Below are positions 1 through 10,002 of a DNA stretch of 64,000 nucleotides, in pieces. The stretch comes from Stenotrophomonas lactitubi. Lineage in GTDB: Bacteria > Pseudomonadota > Gammaproteobacteria > Xanthomonadales > Xanthomonadaceae. The notes below the pieces were generated by a model that saw nothing but the letters and a program-made list of their open reading frames with translations, was not told the DNA's origin and made no database searches. The stretch is taken from contig NZ_PHQX01000001.1 in NCBI RefSeq assembly GCF_002803515.1, positions 1,054,001-1,118,000 on the forward strand, read 5' to 3'. A program made the position numbers and the translations under genes. Each line of letters begins with the position of its first letter. Positions within the stretch are counted from its first letter, which is position 1.

Positions 1-1202
1 CGGGCGAATTGCGGCTGGCCGAGCCTGAGCAGTTCGACCTCGACCGCGGCTTGTGGATCATCCCGCCACAATTCGTCAAGCAGCTCCAGGACGAAATGCG
101 CAAGGCCGGTAAGCGGCCGCAGGACGTGCCGCCCTACATCGTGCCCCTCTCTCTGCAGGCCATCGAGATCGTGCGCTATCTTCTGAGCGCGATGCGGCCG
201 GCGCAGAAGTACTTGTTGGCTCATACCAGCGAACTCAAGAAGCGCATCAGCGAAAATACGCTGAACAAGGCCTTGCAGCTCATGGGTTACGAGGGGCGCC
301 TGACCGGGCACGGCATCCGCGGCACCATCTCGACGGCGCTCAACGAAATCGGCTATCCGAAAATTTGGGTGGATGCACAGCTATCGCACTCCGACCCCAA
401 CAAGGTCAGCTCGGCCTACAACCACGCCAAATACGTGGAGCCGAGGCGCCGGATGATGCAGGACTGGGCCGATCGCCTCGACCTGCTCGAACAGGGCGAG
501 GTAGAAGCTGCGAGCGCACACCTGACCATCCGCATCGATGGGGTGCCTGCGATGGCAGAAGTGGAAGAGGCGGTGGGTGCGGCCCCCATCGTGGCCGAGC
601 CCCCTGTGCCCGGCGTGCAGTCCCTTGTCGCAACGCCCATTGTCGTCACTTCGAGCAGCGGCGGAATCACGTTCCGGAGACTGTCGCATCTGCCGCCGCC
701 TCCGGTGCATGTCCCAGAGCCGGAAGTGTCCGCGATCCAGCGCGAGCGCGAGGAAATGCTGGCTATCTATGAGTCGCCGAACAGCCTGCCGGTCCCGTTG
801 TTCGGCAAGCTGGCCGGGAAGTCCAAGGACCAGATCAACCGCGAACTGAAAGCCGGAAAGTTGCTGGCTATCAGCCTTGGCAATCGGGGACAGCGTGTTC
901 CGGACTGGCAACTGGTGCCGCTCAAACACAGGCTGGCCCAGGTGCTCATGAACCAGTGCCCGCACGCGGATTCTTGGGGACTTTACCGCATGCTGACCCA
1001 GCCGCACCCTGACCTGGGCGATCGCGCCGCCATCGATGCGGTCACGCCGACCAACGTGCCGGCGATCGTACGGGTCATCATGGGCGACTACCAGCATCAC
1101 GAGGATGTGCCCAAGGCCGTCGCCCCGCAGCCCGTCCCGGAAGATGTGCGGCAGAGCGTTCGTAGGCTAGTGGACAGCGCTGTGGTGATCGAGGGAACCT
1201 AA
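1..1202 (+). CDS. int: ICE tyrosine recombinase (integrase), 5' end outside window
   Basis: This is the C-terminal part of a P4-like/IntB13-like site-specific recombinase that excises and integrates the element. The reading frame is open from base 3 and the first visible residues (GELRLAE) match the core of the catalytic domain, so the gene begins before the window. Visible catalytic elements are HGIR (HxxR), the later LSH histidine and the AYNHAKY tyrosine segment, followed by an RRRMMQDW helix. About 220 further residues follow the catalytic domain. Long C-terminal extensions are known in the clc-type integrases (IntB13 is about 650 residues). Here the last ~110 residues align with the putative antitoxin at 48422-49048, sharing LPxxxFxKLAxKS, GxRGQ and PDWQLxPxK. 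Confidence is high for integrase; the role of the tail is unknown. Confidence 0.93.
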   Translation, partial: GELRLAEPEQFDLDRGLWIIPPQFVKQLQDEMRKAGKRPQDVPPYIVPLSLQAIEIVRYLLSAMRPAQKYLLAHTSELKKRISENTLNKALQLMGYEGRLTGHGIRGTISTALNEIGYPKIWVDAQLSHSDPNKVSSAYNHAKYVEPRRRMMQDWADRLDLLEQGEVEAASAHLTIRIDGVPAMAEVEEAVGAAPIVAEPPVPGVQSLVATPIVVTSSSGGITFRRLSHLPPPPVHVPEPEVSAIQREREEMLAIYESPNSLPVPLFGKLAGKSKDQINRELKAGKLLAISLGNRGQRVPDWQLVPLKHRLAQVLMNQCPHADSWGLYRMLTQPHPDLGDRAAIDAVTPTNVPAIVRVIMGDYQHHEDVPKAVAPQPVPEDVRQSVRRLVDSAVVIEGT

Positions 1203-1213
1203 TCCACGGGTCA

Positions 1214-1247
1214 GCCTATGGCCGGGATGACGCTTCCGGCCGTAGGC
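1214..1247. terminator. Hairpin between convergent genes
   Basis: GCCTATGGCCGG (1214-1225) pairs with CCGGCCGTAGGC (1236-1247), 12 pairs with one G-T wobble and a 10-base loop. It lies between the convergent int and LysR-like genes. There is no T run on either side, so it may act as a transcription barrier rather than a classic intrinsic terminator. Confidence 0.5.
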
Positions 1248-1250
1248 CCA

Positions 1251-1892
1251 TCACCTTGCACCTTCCCCAGCAATCTGTAGCGCTCTACGCTCGAACCGCT
1301 TGGCAGCAGAATCGGCTTGCGCGTGGGGCCGTTGGAGGTACGTCACGATATTGTAGGGGCCATCGGCGAGCGGTCGCATGCCGATCCCCCATTGATGGGC
1401 ACGCTCGATGCGCGATTGCGCGCATACGCCGATGCCGTAGCCGGATGAGACCCACAGCGCCATCATCTCGAATGAAGTTGCAGACAGGATGTTCTCTTGG
1501 TCCACTGGCATGAGGGAGGCCAACCTCTCGTCCAGCAAGGGGCAAGCCTCCACCCGCCAGCGATAGATTGGATAATCCTGAAGATCTGAGATGGTGAGCT
1601 TCGCCTGGTTAACTAAGCGGGACCGCGGTGGTATCGCAACGGCCATGCTTTCGCACCATAGCCTCCGGCTACTCGTCAGGTGATCCCCCGCACCGCTAAG
1701 AGATAGTCCCGCGTCGTAGCGGCCCTCCTGCAGGCCCGTCATCAACTCTTGATCCGAAACTTCACGCACGGCCATCGCGACGCCCGGCTCCTGCGCTCGC
1801 TGCAGTGCAAGCAGCGCCGACAGCCGTGAAGACGGTACACCTGGCGCTATGGCGAGTGTGAAATTCGGGGGCGGACTGATGACGTCATGCAT
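1251..1892 (-). CDS. Stand-alone LysR-type effector-binding domain, no HTH
   Basis: The 213-residue protein starts directly in a periplasmic-binding-protein-like LysR effector domain and has no N-terminal winged helix. It shares RLSALLAL near its start and GYGIG near its end with the full LysR protein encoded at 2323-3216, so the two look like paralogues. ATG at 1892 is preferred because the upstream in-frame alternative at 1904 is TTG; GGGGGT lies upstream of the ATG. It is divergent from the XRE gene across an intergenic dyad. It could sense a ligand and modulate another regulator by heterodimerisation, which is inference. It could also be a remnant that lost its DNA-binding half, but the frame is intact over the whole domain. 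Confidence 0.75.
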   Translation of the reverse strand: MHDVISPPPNFTLAIAPGVPSSRLSALLALQRAQEPGVAMAVREVSDQELMTGLQEGRYDAGLSLSGAGDHLTSSRRLWCESMAVAIPPRSRLVNQAKLTISDLQDYPIYRWRVEACPLLDERLASLMPVDQENILSATSFEMMALWVSSGYGIGVCAQSRIERAHQWGIGMRPLADGPYNIVTYLQRPHAQADSAAKRFERRALQIAGEGAR

Positions 1893-1956
1893 GGATACCC
1901 CCAAAGAGGCGGCGGGAGGGGATCGAAAAGATCTACCGACATCATACTAAAGAGAT

Positions 1957-1977
1957 ATCTTTAACGTGGTTAAAGAT
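1957..1977. promoter_or_regulatory. Perfect 9-bp inverted repeat, candidate operator
   Basis: ATCTTTAAC (1957-1965) and GTTAAAGAT (1969-1977) form a perfect dyad around GTG. It lies 11 bases before the XRE start and 64 bases before the divergent LysR-like start. This is where an autoregulatory XRE repressor would be expected to bind. Confidence 0.6.
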
Positions 1978-1987
1978 CAGTGATTCC

Positions 1988-2296
1988 ATGACGCTTCTGC
2001 GAATGCAGAAGCGCACTATTCGGCCTGGACGGCCCGCCGGAGTAACCACCTATGAGTCCGCACCGGCGTTGGCGTTCGGGCAAGCGGTGCGAGCCGCTCG
2101 CCTGGATCAGGGGATTGCTCAGGATGAGTTCGCGGGCTTGGCGGGGATCGCGCGTTCGCACATGGGCAAGATTGAGCGCGGCGAGCACATGCCGACACTC
2201 GCTCTCATTCTAAAAATTTCCCTGGCTCTCAAGATCAGCTCGGCCGAACTGATGACGGCCACGGAGCGCAACCTCTACCTTCAGGGCGATGCGTGA
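1988..2296 (+). CDS. XRE-family transcriptional regulator
   Basis: A 102-residue protein with a Cro/CI-type helix-turn-helix at about residues 28-85 (FGQAVRAARLDQGIAQDEFA, then IARSHMGKIERGEHMPT). The N-terminal ~25 residues are basic and probably disordered; an internal ATG at 2003 is an alternative start. It has no effector domain of its own. It sits divergently beside an HTH-less LysR effector domain, with the 9-bp dyad at 1957-1977 just upstream. A role in control of the element is likely, but its target is not known. Confidence 0.85.
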   Translation: MTLLRMQKRTIRPGRPAGVTTYESAPALAFGQAVRAARLDQGIAQDEFAGLAGIARSHMGKIERGEHMPTLALILKISLALKISSAELMTATERNLYLQGDA

Positions 2297-2322
2297 CGCC
2301 GGGTGTGGCGCAGGCGCCGTAG

Positions 2323-3216
2323 CTAATCGCTCTTTGGCGAACGCAAACGCTCGATGAAGCGCTCTACGGGAACGGATAGTCCGCTACCGCCTTCGGGCCG
2401 AAGCAGGTAGGTGATGATGACGGCCGAATCGAGCGCCAACGGCCGGATCACCACGTCGGGACGTTGGCATACCGCGATTCGGGTCGCCGTTGCGAAGCCG
2501 ATGCCGTAACCAGCTCCGACCAACGTGAGCATCATGTCCAGCGACGAGACATGCTCAACGATGGTGGACTCGCGCTCCAGGGGATGTAGCAGCCGGGTCA
2601 ATTCGCGGCAGTAGCCCTCGCAAAGCTGCGGATCGCACATCACCAGCGGGTAACTCACGAGTTCACGTAGCGACACTTCCTTGTGGGCCAGCAACGGGTG
2701 CCGGATCGGCAAGGTCACCACCAGCGGGTCCTGCCAGATGGGCTCCGTCACCAGTCCGTCGCCGACGTCCGCAGTGTGTGCGAAACCGATCGCGAAGTCG
2801 CCGGATCGCAGCCCCCGCAACTGTTCCGCCAGGGTGACCTCGGAGAGCCGTATTTCGATCTCCGGCTCCTCCTGGCGGCACAGGGCAAGAAGTGCAGACA
2901 GCCGCGGGTCGATGGCGCCATCGGAGATGGCGATGCGCACGCTGCCTCTTAGGCCTGCGGCGATCGCCCTGACGTTTTCTCGTGCCTGCTCCAGGTTGGT
3001 GAACAGCCGGCGAATGTCCTGAAGGAAGGTGGTACCCGCTGGCGTCAACCGCGTTCCCCGCCGATCGCGGTCAAAGAGCAGCACCCCCAGTTCGTCTTCC
3101 AATTCCTTGATCGTGCGGGACAGCGGCGGCTGCTCGATGTGCAAGCGCTCCGCAGCACGGGTGAAATGCAGCTCTTCGGCGAGAGCCACGAAGCAGCGCA
3201 AATGACGAAGTTCCAT
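2323..3216 (-). CDS. LysR-family transcriptional regulator
   Basis: A 297-residue LysR regulator. The N-terminal winged helix is complete (MELRHLRCFVALAEELHF, then RAAERLHIEQPPLSRTIKEL), followed by the effector domain from about residue 85. ATG at 3216 is chosen over the in-frame TTG at 3234 because AAGGA lies seven bases before it and because LysR proteins typically begin MELRHL. The gene is convergent with the XRE gene (26-base gap). Its effector half resembles the stand-alone domain at 1251-1892. The target is unknown; the TonB/aae/hpd cargo offers no direct clue. Confidence 0.9.
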   Translation of the reverse strand: MELRHLRCFVALAEELHFTRAAERLHIEQPPLSRTIKELEDELGVLLFDRDRRGTRLTPAGTTFLQDIRRLFTNLEQARENVRAIAAGLRGSVRIAISDGAIDPRLSALLALCRQEEPEIEIRLSEVTLAEQLRGLRSGDFAIGFAHTADVGDGLVTEPIWQDPLVVTLPIRHPLLAHKEVSLRELVSYPLVMCDPQLCEGYCRELTRLLHPLERESTIVEHVSSLDMMLTLVGAGYGIGFATATRIAVCQRPDVVIRPLALDSAVIITYLLRPEGGSGLSVPVERFIERLRSPKSD

Positions 3217-3350
3217 GGGCACGTCCTTCAGCAATCCTGGTCATTGGGTTGGCCACGGCGCATTGCTGCCGAAGTGCGCTTAGAGGGGGCGAGGTAGTGC
3301 TGGGTCCCTCTTCAGGGCGAGGAAAAAGGCCATCGGTGTATCTGAATAAG

Positions 3351-3370
3351 AATACATATGTTCATGTATT
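3351..3370. promoter_or_regulatory. AT-rich dyad resembling the SmtB-like operators
   Basis: AATACAT (3351-3357) and ATGTATT (3364-3370) flank ATGTTC. Read on the minus strand it contains ATGAACATATG, close to the TGAACATAT core of the operators before czcD and the MFS gene. The spacing to the next TTC differs, so assignment to the same regulator is weak. Confidence 0.35.
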
Positions 3371-3423
3371 AACTCAAGTCAAGAGTGGTAGCAACTGTTT
3401 CGGAACGTGACGCCGAACCCAAC

Positions 3424-3492
3424 CCGCTCAATGCTTGAGCGGCTAAGGCCGTACTGACGCCAAAGTAGCGCGAGCCCACAGAGGGGCTCGCG
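3424..3492 (-). terminator. Tandem hairpins downstream of hpd
   Basis: Two perfect stem-loops: CGCGAGCCC/GGGCTCGCG (3469-3477 and 3484-3492, 6-base loop) and CCGCTCAA/TTGAGCGG (3424-3431 and 3435-3442, 3-base loop). They follow the hpd stop on its strand. Neither has a strong T run, so termination is inferred from position and stem strength. Confidence 0.5.
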
Positions 3493-3536
3493 AGATGTAG
3501 GACCGAAGGCGCTCTGCCTTCATGGAAAAGCCCAAA

Positions 3537-4625
3537 TCAGGCCGGGTTGATTTCCAACGAGCCACGGTTGATCTGGTCGCGTTCCATCGACTCGAACAAG
3601 GCGCCGAAGTTTCCTTCGCCGAAGCCCTCGCGGTAGTTGCCCTTGCGCTCGATGAACTCGAAGAACACCGGGCCAAGCAGCGGCTCGGAGAATATCTGCA
3701 GCAGCAGGCGGGGCTGGCCGCCTTCGGTCGTGCCGTCGAGCAGAATGCCGCGCGCCTGCAACTCGGGCACGGGCTGGCCATGGCCGGGCAGGCGCTTTTC
3801 CAAGTTTGCGTAATAGATGTCGTTGGGGGCGGTCAGCAGCGGGATACCGGCCATCTGCACGCGGTCGAGCGCATCGAGTAGGTTGTCGCACAGCAGGGCG
3901 ATGTGCTGGATGCCCTCGCCGCTGAACTGCATCAAGAATTCCTCAATCTGGCCGCCGCCCTGGCGTGCTTCCTCGTTCAGCGGGATGCGGATCAGGCCGT
4001 CCGGCGCGCTCATCGCCTTGGAAGCCAGGCCGGTGTACTCGCCGTTGATGTCGAAGTAGCGGATCTCCTGGAAGTTGAAGAACTTCGTGTAGAAGTCGGC
4101 CCAGTACGTCATGCGGCCGCGATAGACGTTGTGTGTGAGGTGATCGACGATCGAGAAGCCGTGGCCTTTGGGACGGCGATCCACACCGGGTAGGAATTCG
4201 AAGTCGATGTCGTAGATGGACTTGCCGTCCTCGAAGCGATCGATCAGGTACAGCGGCGCGCCGCCGATGCCCTTGATCGCCGGTAGGCGCAACTCCATCG
4301 GGCCAGTGGGAATGTCCATCGGCTGCGCGCCCAGCTCCAGCGCGCGGTGGTAGGCCTTGTGCGAATCCTTGACGCAGAACGCCAGCCCGCAGGGGCTGGG
4401 GCCGTGCTCGCCCGCGAAATACGCCGCCTGGCTTTTAGGCTCGCGGTTGACGATGAAGTTGATGTCGCCCTGGCGGTAGAGCGATACGTCCTTGGAGCGA
4501 TGCCGGGCCACCTCGGTGAAGCCGAGCTTCTCGAACAGCGGCTCCAGCACGCCGGGCGTCGGCGAGGCGAACTCGACGAATTCAAAGCCGCACAGGCCCA
4601 TCGGGTTGTCAAAAAGGTCGGTCAT
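3537..4625 (-). CDS. hpd: 4-hydroxyphenylpyruvate dioxygenase
   Basis: Converts 4-hydroxyphenylpyruvate to homogentisate in tyrosine catabolism; a cytosolic non-haem Fe(II) enzyme. The 362-residue protein has the usual two vicinal-oxygen-chelate halves. The three iron ligands are visible at His162 (VDHLTH), His241 (QHIALL) and Glu323 (FFEFIERKG), almost the numbering of the Pseudomonas enzyme. The C-terminal [18 protein letters not shown] segment is complete. It is divergent from an Lrp-type regulator, the usual arrangement for hpd control. No homogentisate 1,2-dioxygenase gene follows, so if the host lacks one the product would oxidise to pyomelanin. It is unusual cargo for a metal-resistance ICE. 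Confidence 0.96.
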   Translation of the reverse strand: MTDLFDNPMGLCGFEFVEFASPTPGVLEPLFEKLGFTEVARHRSKDVSLYRQGDINFIVNREPKSQAAYFAGEHGPSPCGLAFCVKDSHKAYHRALELGAQPMDIPTGPMELRLPAIKGIGGAPLYLIDRFEDGKSIYDIDFEFLPGVDRRPKGHGFSIVDHLTHNVYRGRMTYWADFYTKFFNFQEIRYFDINGEYTGLASKAMSAPDGLIRIPLNEEARQGGGQIEEFLMQFSGEGIQHIALLCDNLLDALDRVQMAGIPLLTAPNDIYYANLEKRLPGHGQPVPELQARGILLDGTTEGGQPRLLLQIFSEPLLGPVFFEFIERKGNYREGFGEGNFGALFESMERDQINRGSLEINPA

Positions 4626-4756
4626 CAGGGGTGTCTCTCTTGGGTTTGGGGTGGAAATCTGGACACCCTAGATGGTAAGAAAAAGCCCGCACATCATTTC
4701 TGCAAAATCAATTGCAAATAGACTTCTTGATGCCTGATTCCTGCGTGGTGAAAGAA

Positions 4757-5239
4757 ATGAGCACAGAAATAGTCCTTGATGGTACGGATAGACGCCTTAT
4801 TGATGCATTGCAACGCAATGGAAGGTCCACCTTCGACGAACTGGCCGAACACGCAAGCCTGTCGTCCTCGGCCACGCTGAGGCGGGTGCGCCGCCTCGAA
4901 GAGGCTGGCGTCATCGCCGGCTATGTGGCCCTGGTGCACCCCGAACGCATCGGCCTCACCCTCACGGCCTACCTGAACGTGCGCCTCGAAAAGCACTCTG
5001 ATTCGCACAAGCGCAACCCCATGGACGTGTTCCGCGCGTCGGTTCAGAACTGGCCCGAGGTGGTGGAGTGCCACGCGCTGACCGGCGACATGGACTACCT
5101 GTTGCGGGTGGTCGTCAGAGATATGGCCCACTACTCCCGCTTCGTGCTCGATACGCTGCTCAAGCACCCCAGCGTGCAAGACTGCAAGACCAGCTTCGTG
5201 CTGGACCGCGTGAAGAGCACCACGGCCTTGCCCCTATGA
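4757..5239 (+). CDS. Lrp/AsnC-family regulator, likely of hpd
   Basis: A 160-residue Lrp/AsnC protein. The N-terminal helix-turn-helix (LDGTDRRLIDALQRNGR, then ASLSSSATLRRVRRLEEAG) is followed by a RAM ligand domain (GLTLTAYLNVRLEKHS and TGDMDYLLRVVVRD). ATG at 4757 is chosen because the protein then begins MSTEIVLDGTD, the normal spacing to the first helix; upstream in-frame starts would add unrelated residues. It is divergent from hpd with about 130 bases between. A TGCAA-N6-TTGCA dyad at 4701-4716 lies in this gap. Ligand is probably an aromatic amino or keto acid, by analogy with known hpd regulators. Confidence 0.9.
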   Translation: MSTEIVLDGTDRRLIDALQRNGRSTFDELAEHASLSSSATLRRVRRLEEAGVIAGYVALVHPERIGLTLTAYLNVRLEKHSDSHKRNPMDVFRASVQNWPEVVECHALTGDMDYLLRVVVRDMAHYSRFVLDTLLKHPSVQDCKTSFVLDRVKSTTALPL

Positions 5240-5278
5240 ACATTCGGCAGGTTGGTGTGGCGGGGATGCAAATAGCGC

Positions 5279-5309
5279 TTGACCTTCCAACCGTGGCAAG
5301 GATCAAACT
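5279..5309 (+). promoter_or_regulatory. CueR-type promoter with 19-bp spacer
   Basis: TTGACC (5279-5284) and CAAACT (5304-5309) are separated by 19 bases, the long spacer that MerR-family activators require. The spacer holds the dyad CCTTCC-N7-GGCAAGG. It drives the CopZ-like gene 30 bases downstream. The best candidate activator is the CueR protein encoded at 6945-7424. Confidence 0.8.
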
Positions 5310-5339
5310 TTAAGCATCCCAACCCGAAAGGAGTTTTCC

Positions 5340-5534
5340 ATGCAATTCCATCTCGAAGACATGACCTGCGGCGGCTGCGCCCGCACTGTGACGAAAACGA
5401 TCCAAACGATCGACCCCAACGCCAAGATCGTTACGGACCCGCCGACCCGCCGTGTCGAGGTCCAGACCTCGGCCTCGCAAGAGCAGATCGCCGCGGCCCT
5501 GAGCGAAGCTGGCTTCCCGCCGCGCGCGCAGTAA
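5340..5534 (+). CDS. copZ: CopZ-like copper chaperone (HMA domain)
   Basis: A 64-residue single heavy-metal-associated domain with the metal site MTCGGC (Cys10, Cys13). There is no signal peptide, so it acts in the cytosol, as CopZ does, rather than in the periplasm like MerP. Ribosome site AAAGGAG precedes the ATG. A CueR-type promoter lies immediately upstream. Its expected role is to buffer Cu(I) and deliver it to CopA (7440-9935) or to CueR. Confidence 0.88.
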   Translation: MQFHLEDMTCGGCARTVTKTIQTIDPNAKIVTDPPTRRVEVQTSASQEQIAAALSEAGFPPRAQ

Positions 5535-5608
5535 CACCGCGTCGTGGCCGGCATGCACACAGGACGGCCGATGCGAGCACGTGCGCTGCGCCATATCTGG
5601 CGCGGCGC

Positions 5609-6367
5609 TCAGTGCATCCCAAGGTAGGCGACCTTGGCCCACATCCACAGGGCCATCGCCACCATCATCAGGTTCTCGGTCAGGGACACGAAGTCCAGCG
5701 GCACGTTGCTGTCCCCGCCCACGCAGGCGCACTTGAGTTCCCGGCGATCGACATAGACCGCCTTGAAAACCGACACGGCCCCGACGGTCCCGATGAACAG
5801 CGCCAACGGAATCGACACCCACATCCCCACGCCCGCGACCATCAGGACGCCTGCGATGGCCTCCGCGAACGGGTAGAAATAGGCATACCGAACCCAGCGC
5901 TTGGCCAGCAGGTCGTAGTTGAGGAACATCGTCGCGAAGCCGTCCACGTCCTTGAGCTTCTGCAGCGCCAGGAGACACATGGCAAAGGCCACGAGCCACT
6001 CTGCCGCCTGAATGCTCCAGAGCTGGCCGAAGGCCGCCCAGCTCGCCGCCAGCGCCATCGCGGCCGCCATGGCGAACAGCGCGATCACAGGGGTGTAGGT
6101 CACGGCGTTCTTGTCCTTCACGGACATGCCGAAGAATTTGCGTAGGTCGTCGTAGCCGCCCACGCGCCGCCCGTTTATGAAGACCTGGGGCGTGGTCTCG
6201 ACGCCATGCTCCTTCTTGAACGCATCCGTCTGCTCGCGGCTCGCCAAGTGTTTGTCCTCGACCTCGTAGCCCTTGCGTTTGAGCAGATCGAGCGACTTCA
6301 GCCCGTAGGGGCAGGTATGGCCGGGCATGACCATTCGGTAGAGCGTGGCTAGCTTGGGCGCAGACAT
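5609..6367 (-). CDS. Glutaredoxin domain fused to MauE/DoxX-like membrane domain
   Basis: A 252-residue two-domain protein. Residues 1-85 are glutaredoxin-like, with HTCPYG at Cys19 (the second active-site cysteine is replaced by Gly, as in monothiol forms) and TTPQVFINGRRVGG, the cis-Pro and glutathione-binding stretch. Four membrane segments follow from about residue 90, ending in a CACVGG cysteine pair that resembles MauE-type redox membrane proteins. ATG at 6367 is preferred because GGAGAAG precedes it by about six bases; the open frame continues upstream. It lies between the CopZ-like and ferredoxin genes. It may move reducing equivalents across the membrane under copper stress, which is inference. 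Confidence 0.82.
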   Translation of the reverse strand: MSAPKLATLYRMVMPGHTCPYGLKSLDLLKRKGYEVEDKHLASREQTDAFKKEHGVETTPQVFINGRRVGGYDDLRKFFGMSVKDKNAVTYTPVIALFAMAAAMALAASWAAFGQLWSIQAAEWLVAFAMCLLALQKLKDVDGFATMFLNYDLLAKRWVRYAYFYPFAEAIAGVLMVAGVGMWVSIPLALFIGTVGAVSVFKAVYVDRRELKCACVGGDSNVPLDFVSLTENLMMVAMALWMWAKVAYLGMH

Positions 6368-6590
6368 GCAGGACTTCTCCTGTGTGACTTTCCATGGGCC
6401 GGCCGTCACGGATTTAAGGACGTTGATGACCTTTCCAGCCTAACCGACGACCGTGCAAAGGGAGTGTAGACACCTGGCTCGCGGGTTGGTCTGGCCCACG
6501 GGTTGGTTATCTGGCTGCAATGCCGTCAGTCCTCCATCTGCCAGAGCAACCCTGCCGCAGGCCGGTGCGCCTGAGGCAGCACGCAGGCTC

Positions 6591-6929
6591 CTAGTGGTTC
6601 TCCTTGGCATGGTTGATCGTGTACTTGGGGATCTCGACGGTCAGGTCTTCGGTCGCAACGATGGCCTGGCAGCTCAGCCGCGACTGCGCCTCCAGTCCCC
6701 AGGCCCGGTCGAGCAGATCATCCTCGCACTCCTCGACTTCGTTTAGAGAATTAAACCCCTTGCGCACGATGCAGTGACAGGTCGTGCAGGCACAGCTCAT
6801 GTCGCAGGCATGCTCGATCTCGATGCCGTTGTCCAGCAGGGCCTCGCAGATCGAAGTGCCTGCTGGCACGTTCAGTTCGGCTCCCTCGGGAGCCAGTTCA
6901 GGATGGGGCAAGACTGTGATTTTGGGCAT
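6591..6929 (-). CDS. fdx: ISC-type [2Fe-2S] ferredoxin
   Basis: A 112-residue ferredoxin with cluster ligands Cys42, Cys48, Cys51 and Cys87, the same spacing as E. coli Fdx of the iron-sulfur assembly system. It starts 15 bases after cueR and is the last gene of a copA-cueR-fdx operon. Fdx-type ferredoxins feed electrons to Fe-S cluster assembly, which Cu(I) damages. A copper-inducible spare ferredoxin therefore makes sense, although this role is inferred. Confidence 0.93.
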   Translation of the reverse strand: MPKITVLPHPELAPEGAELNVPAGTSICEALLDNGIEIEHACDMSCACTTCHCIVRKGFNSLNEVEECEDDLLDRAWGLEAQSRLSCQAIVATEDLTVEIPKYTINHAKENH

Positions 6930-6944
6930 ATCTCTCCTGGCTGC

Positions 6945-7424
6945 TCAGTGCGCACGCGGCTTTTTTCCTGCTGCGTTGGCTCGCGCGCGGCGCGGCACTG
7001 CGCCAGTGCGCGCTTCGGGCTTGTTGTCACTGGTATCGGGCTGCTCCAGCGTGTGCAGGATCGGGCAGTCGGGCCGTTCGTCGCCGGCGCAACACCGGAT
7101 CAGCGCCTTGAGCGTCGCGGCCATCTCCAGCATGCTCTCGATGCGCCGGTCCAACTCGTCGATGTGTTGCTGGGCCAGACGCTTTACATCAGCACTCTGG
7201 CGCGACTTGTCATTCCACAGTCCCAGCAAGTCCGTGATCTCGGCTACCGAGAAGCCGAGGTCGCGCGAACGCCGGATGAAATGCAACCGGTGAACGTCGT
7301 CCTGGGTATAGGCGCGGTAGCCCGAATCGGTGCGGTCAGCCGGAGGGATCAGACCGATTTGCTCGTAGTAGCGGATCATTTTGGCCGAGACCTTCGAGGC
7401 CTTGGATGCTTCACCGATGTTCAT
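6945..7424 (-). CDS. cueR: CueR, MerR-family Cu(I)-responsive activator
   Basis: A 159-residue MerR protein with the winged helix at residues 1-70 (MNIGEASKASKVSAKMIRYY). Cu(I) ligands Cys112 and Cys120 lie in CCAGDERPDCPIL. Residue 77 is Ser, the signature of monovalent-metal sensors; Zn/Pb/Cd sensors carry Cys there. The C-terminal 35 residues are a basic extension longer than in E. coli CueR. It is 15 bases downstream of copA. Likely targets are the 19-bp-spacer promoters at 5279, 9972 and 44113. Confidence 0.95.
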   Translation of the reverse strand: MNIGEASKASKVSAKMIRYYEQIGLIPPADRTDSGYRAYTQDDVHRLHFIRRSRDLGFSVAEITDLLGLWNDKSRQSADVKRLAQQHIDELDRRIESMLEMAATLKALIRCCAGDERPDCPILHTLEQPDTSDNKPEARTGAVPRRARANAAGKKPRAH

Positions 7425-7439
7425 GGTGTTCCTCCTTTC

Positions 7440-9935
<2,496 letters not shown>

Positions 9936-9971
9936 GGTGTGCTTCCCATAGTTGAAATTCGACATGGAGGG

Positions 9972-10002
9972 AGCTTAGGGTTTACCATCGTGGGAAGGTC
10001 AA
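9972..10002 (-). promoter_or_regulatory. CueR-type promoter of copA
   Basis: On the minus strand TTGACC (10002-9997) and TAAGCT (9977-9972) are 19 bases apart, with CCTTCCCACGATGG in the spacer. The short distance to the first in-frame ATG argues for the downstream copA start. Confidence 0.8.

Larger units (their letters stand above)
3235..3536. other. 302-bp intergenic region with dyads and hairpins
   Basis: No gene is visible. It holds an AT-rich dyad at 3351-3370 (AATACAT-N6-ATGTATT, with TGTTCA in the centre) and two perfect hairpins at 3424-3442 and 3469-3492. The dyad lies 135 bases upstream of the LysR start. The hairpins lie downstream of the hpd stop codon. Confidence 0.6.

Noticed and set aside
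1..8. Search for the tRNA-Gly attachment site expected beside a clc-type integrase
   Set aside because: The integrase is cut by the window edge, so the att end of the element is outside; no tRNA-like sequence was seen.
6410..6480. A further CueR-type promoter for the glutaredoxin/MauE-like fusion
   Set aside because: A GACCTTTCC half-site is present but no -35/-10 pair with 19-bp spacing could be found.
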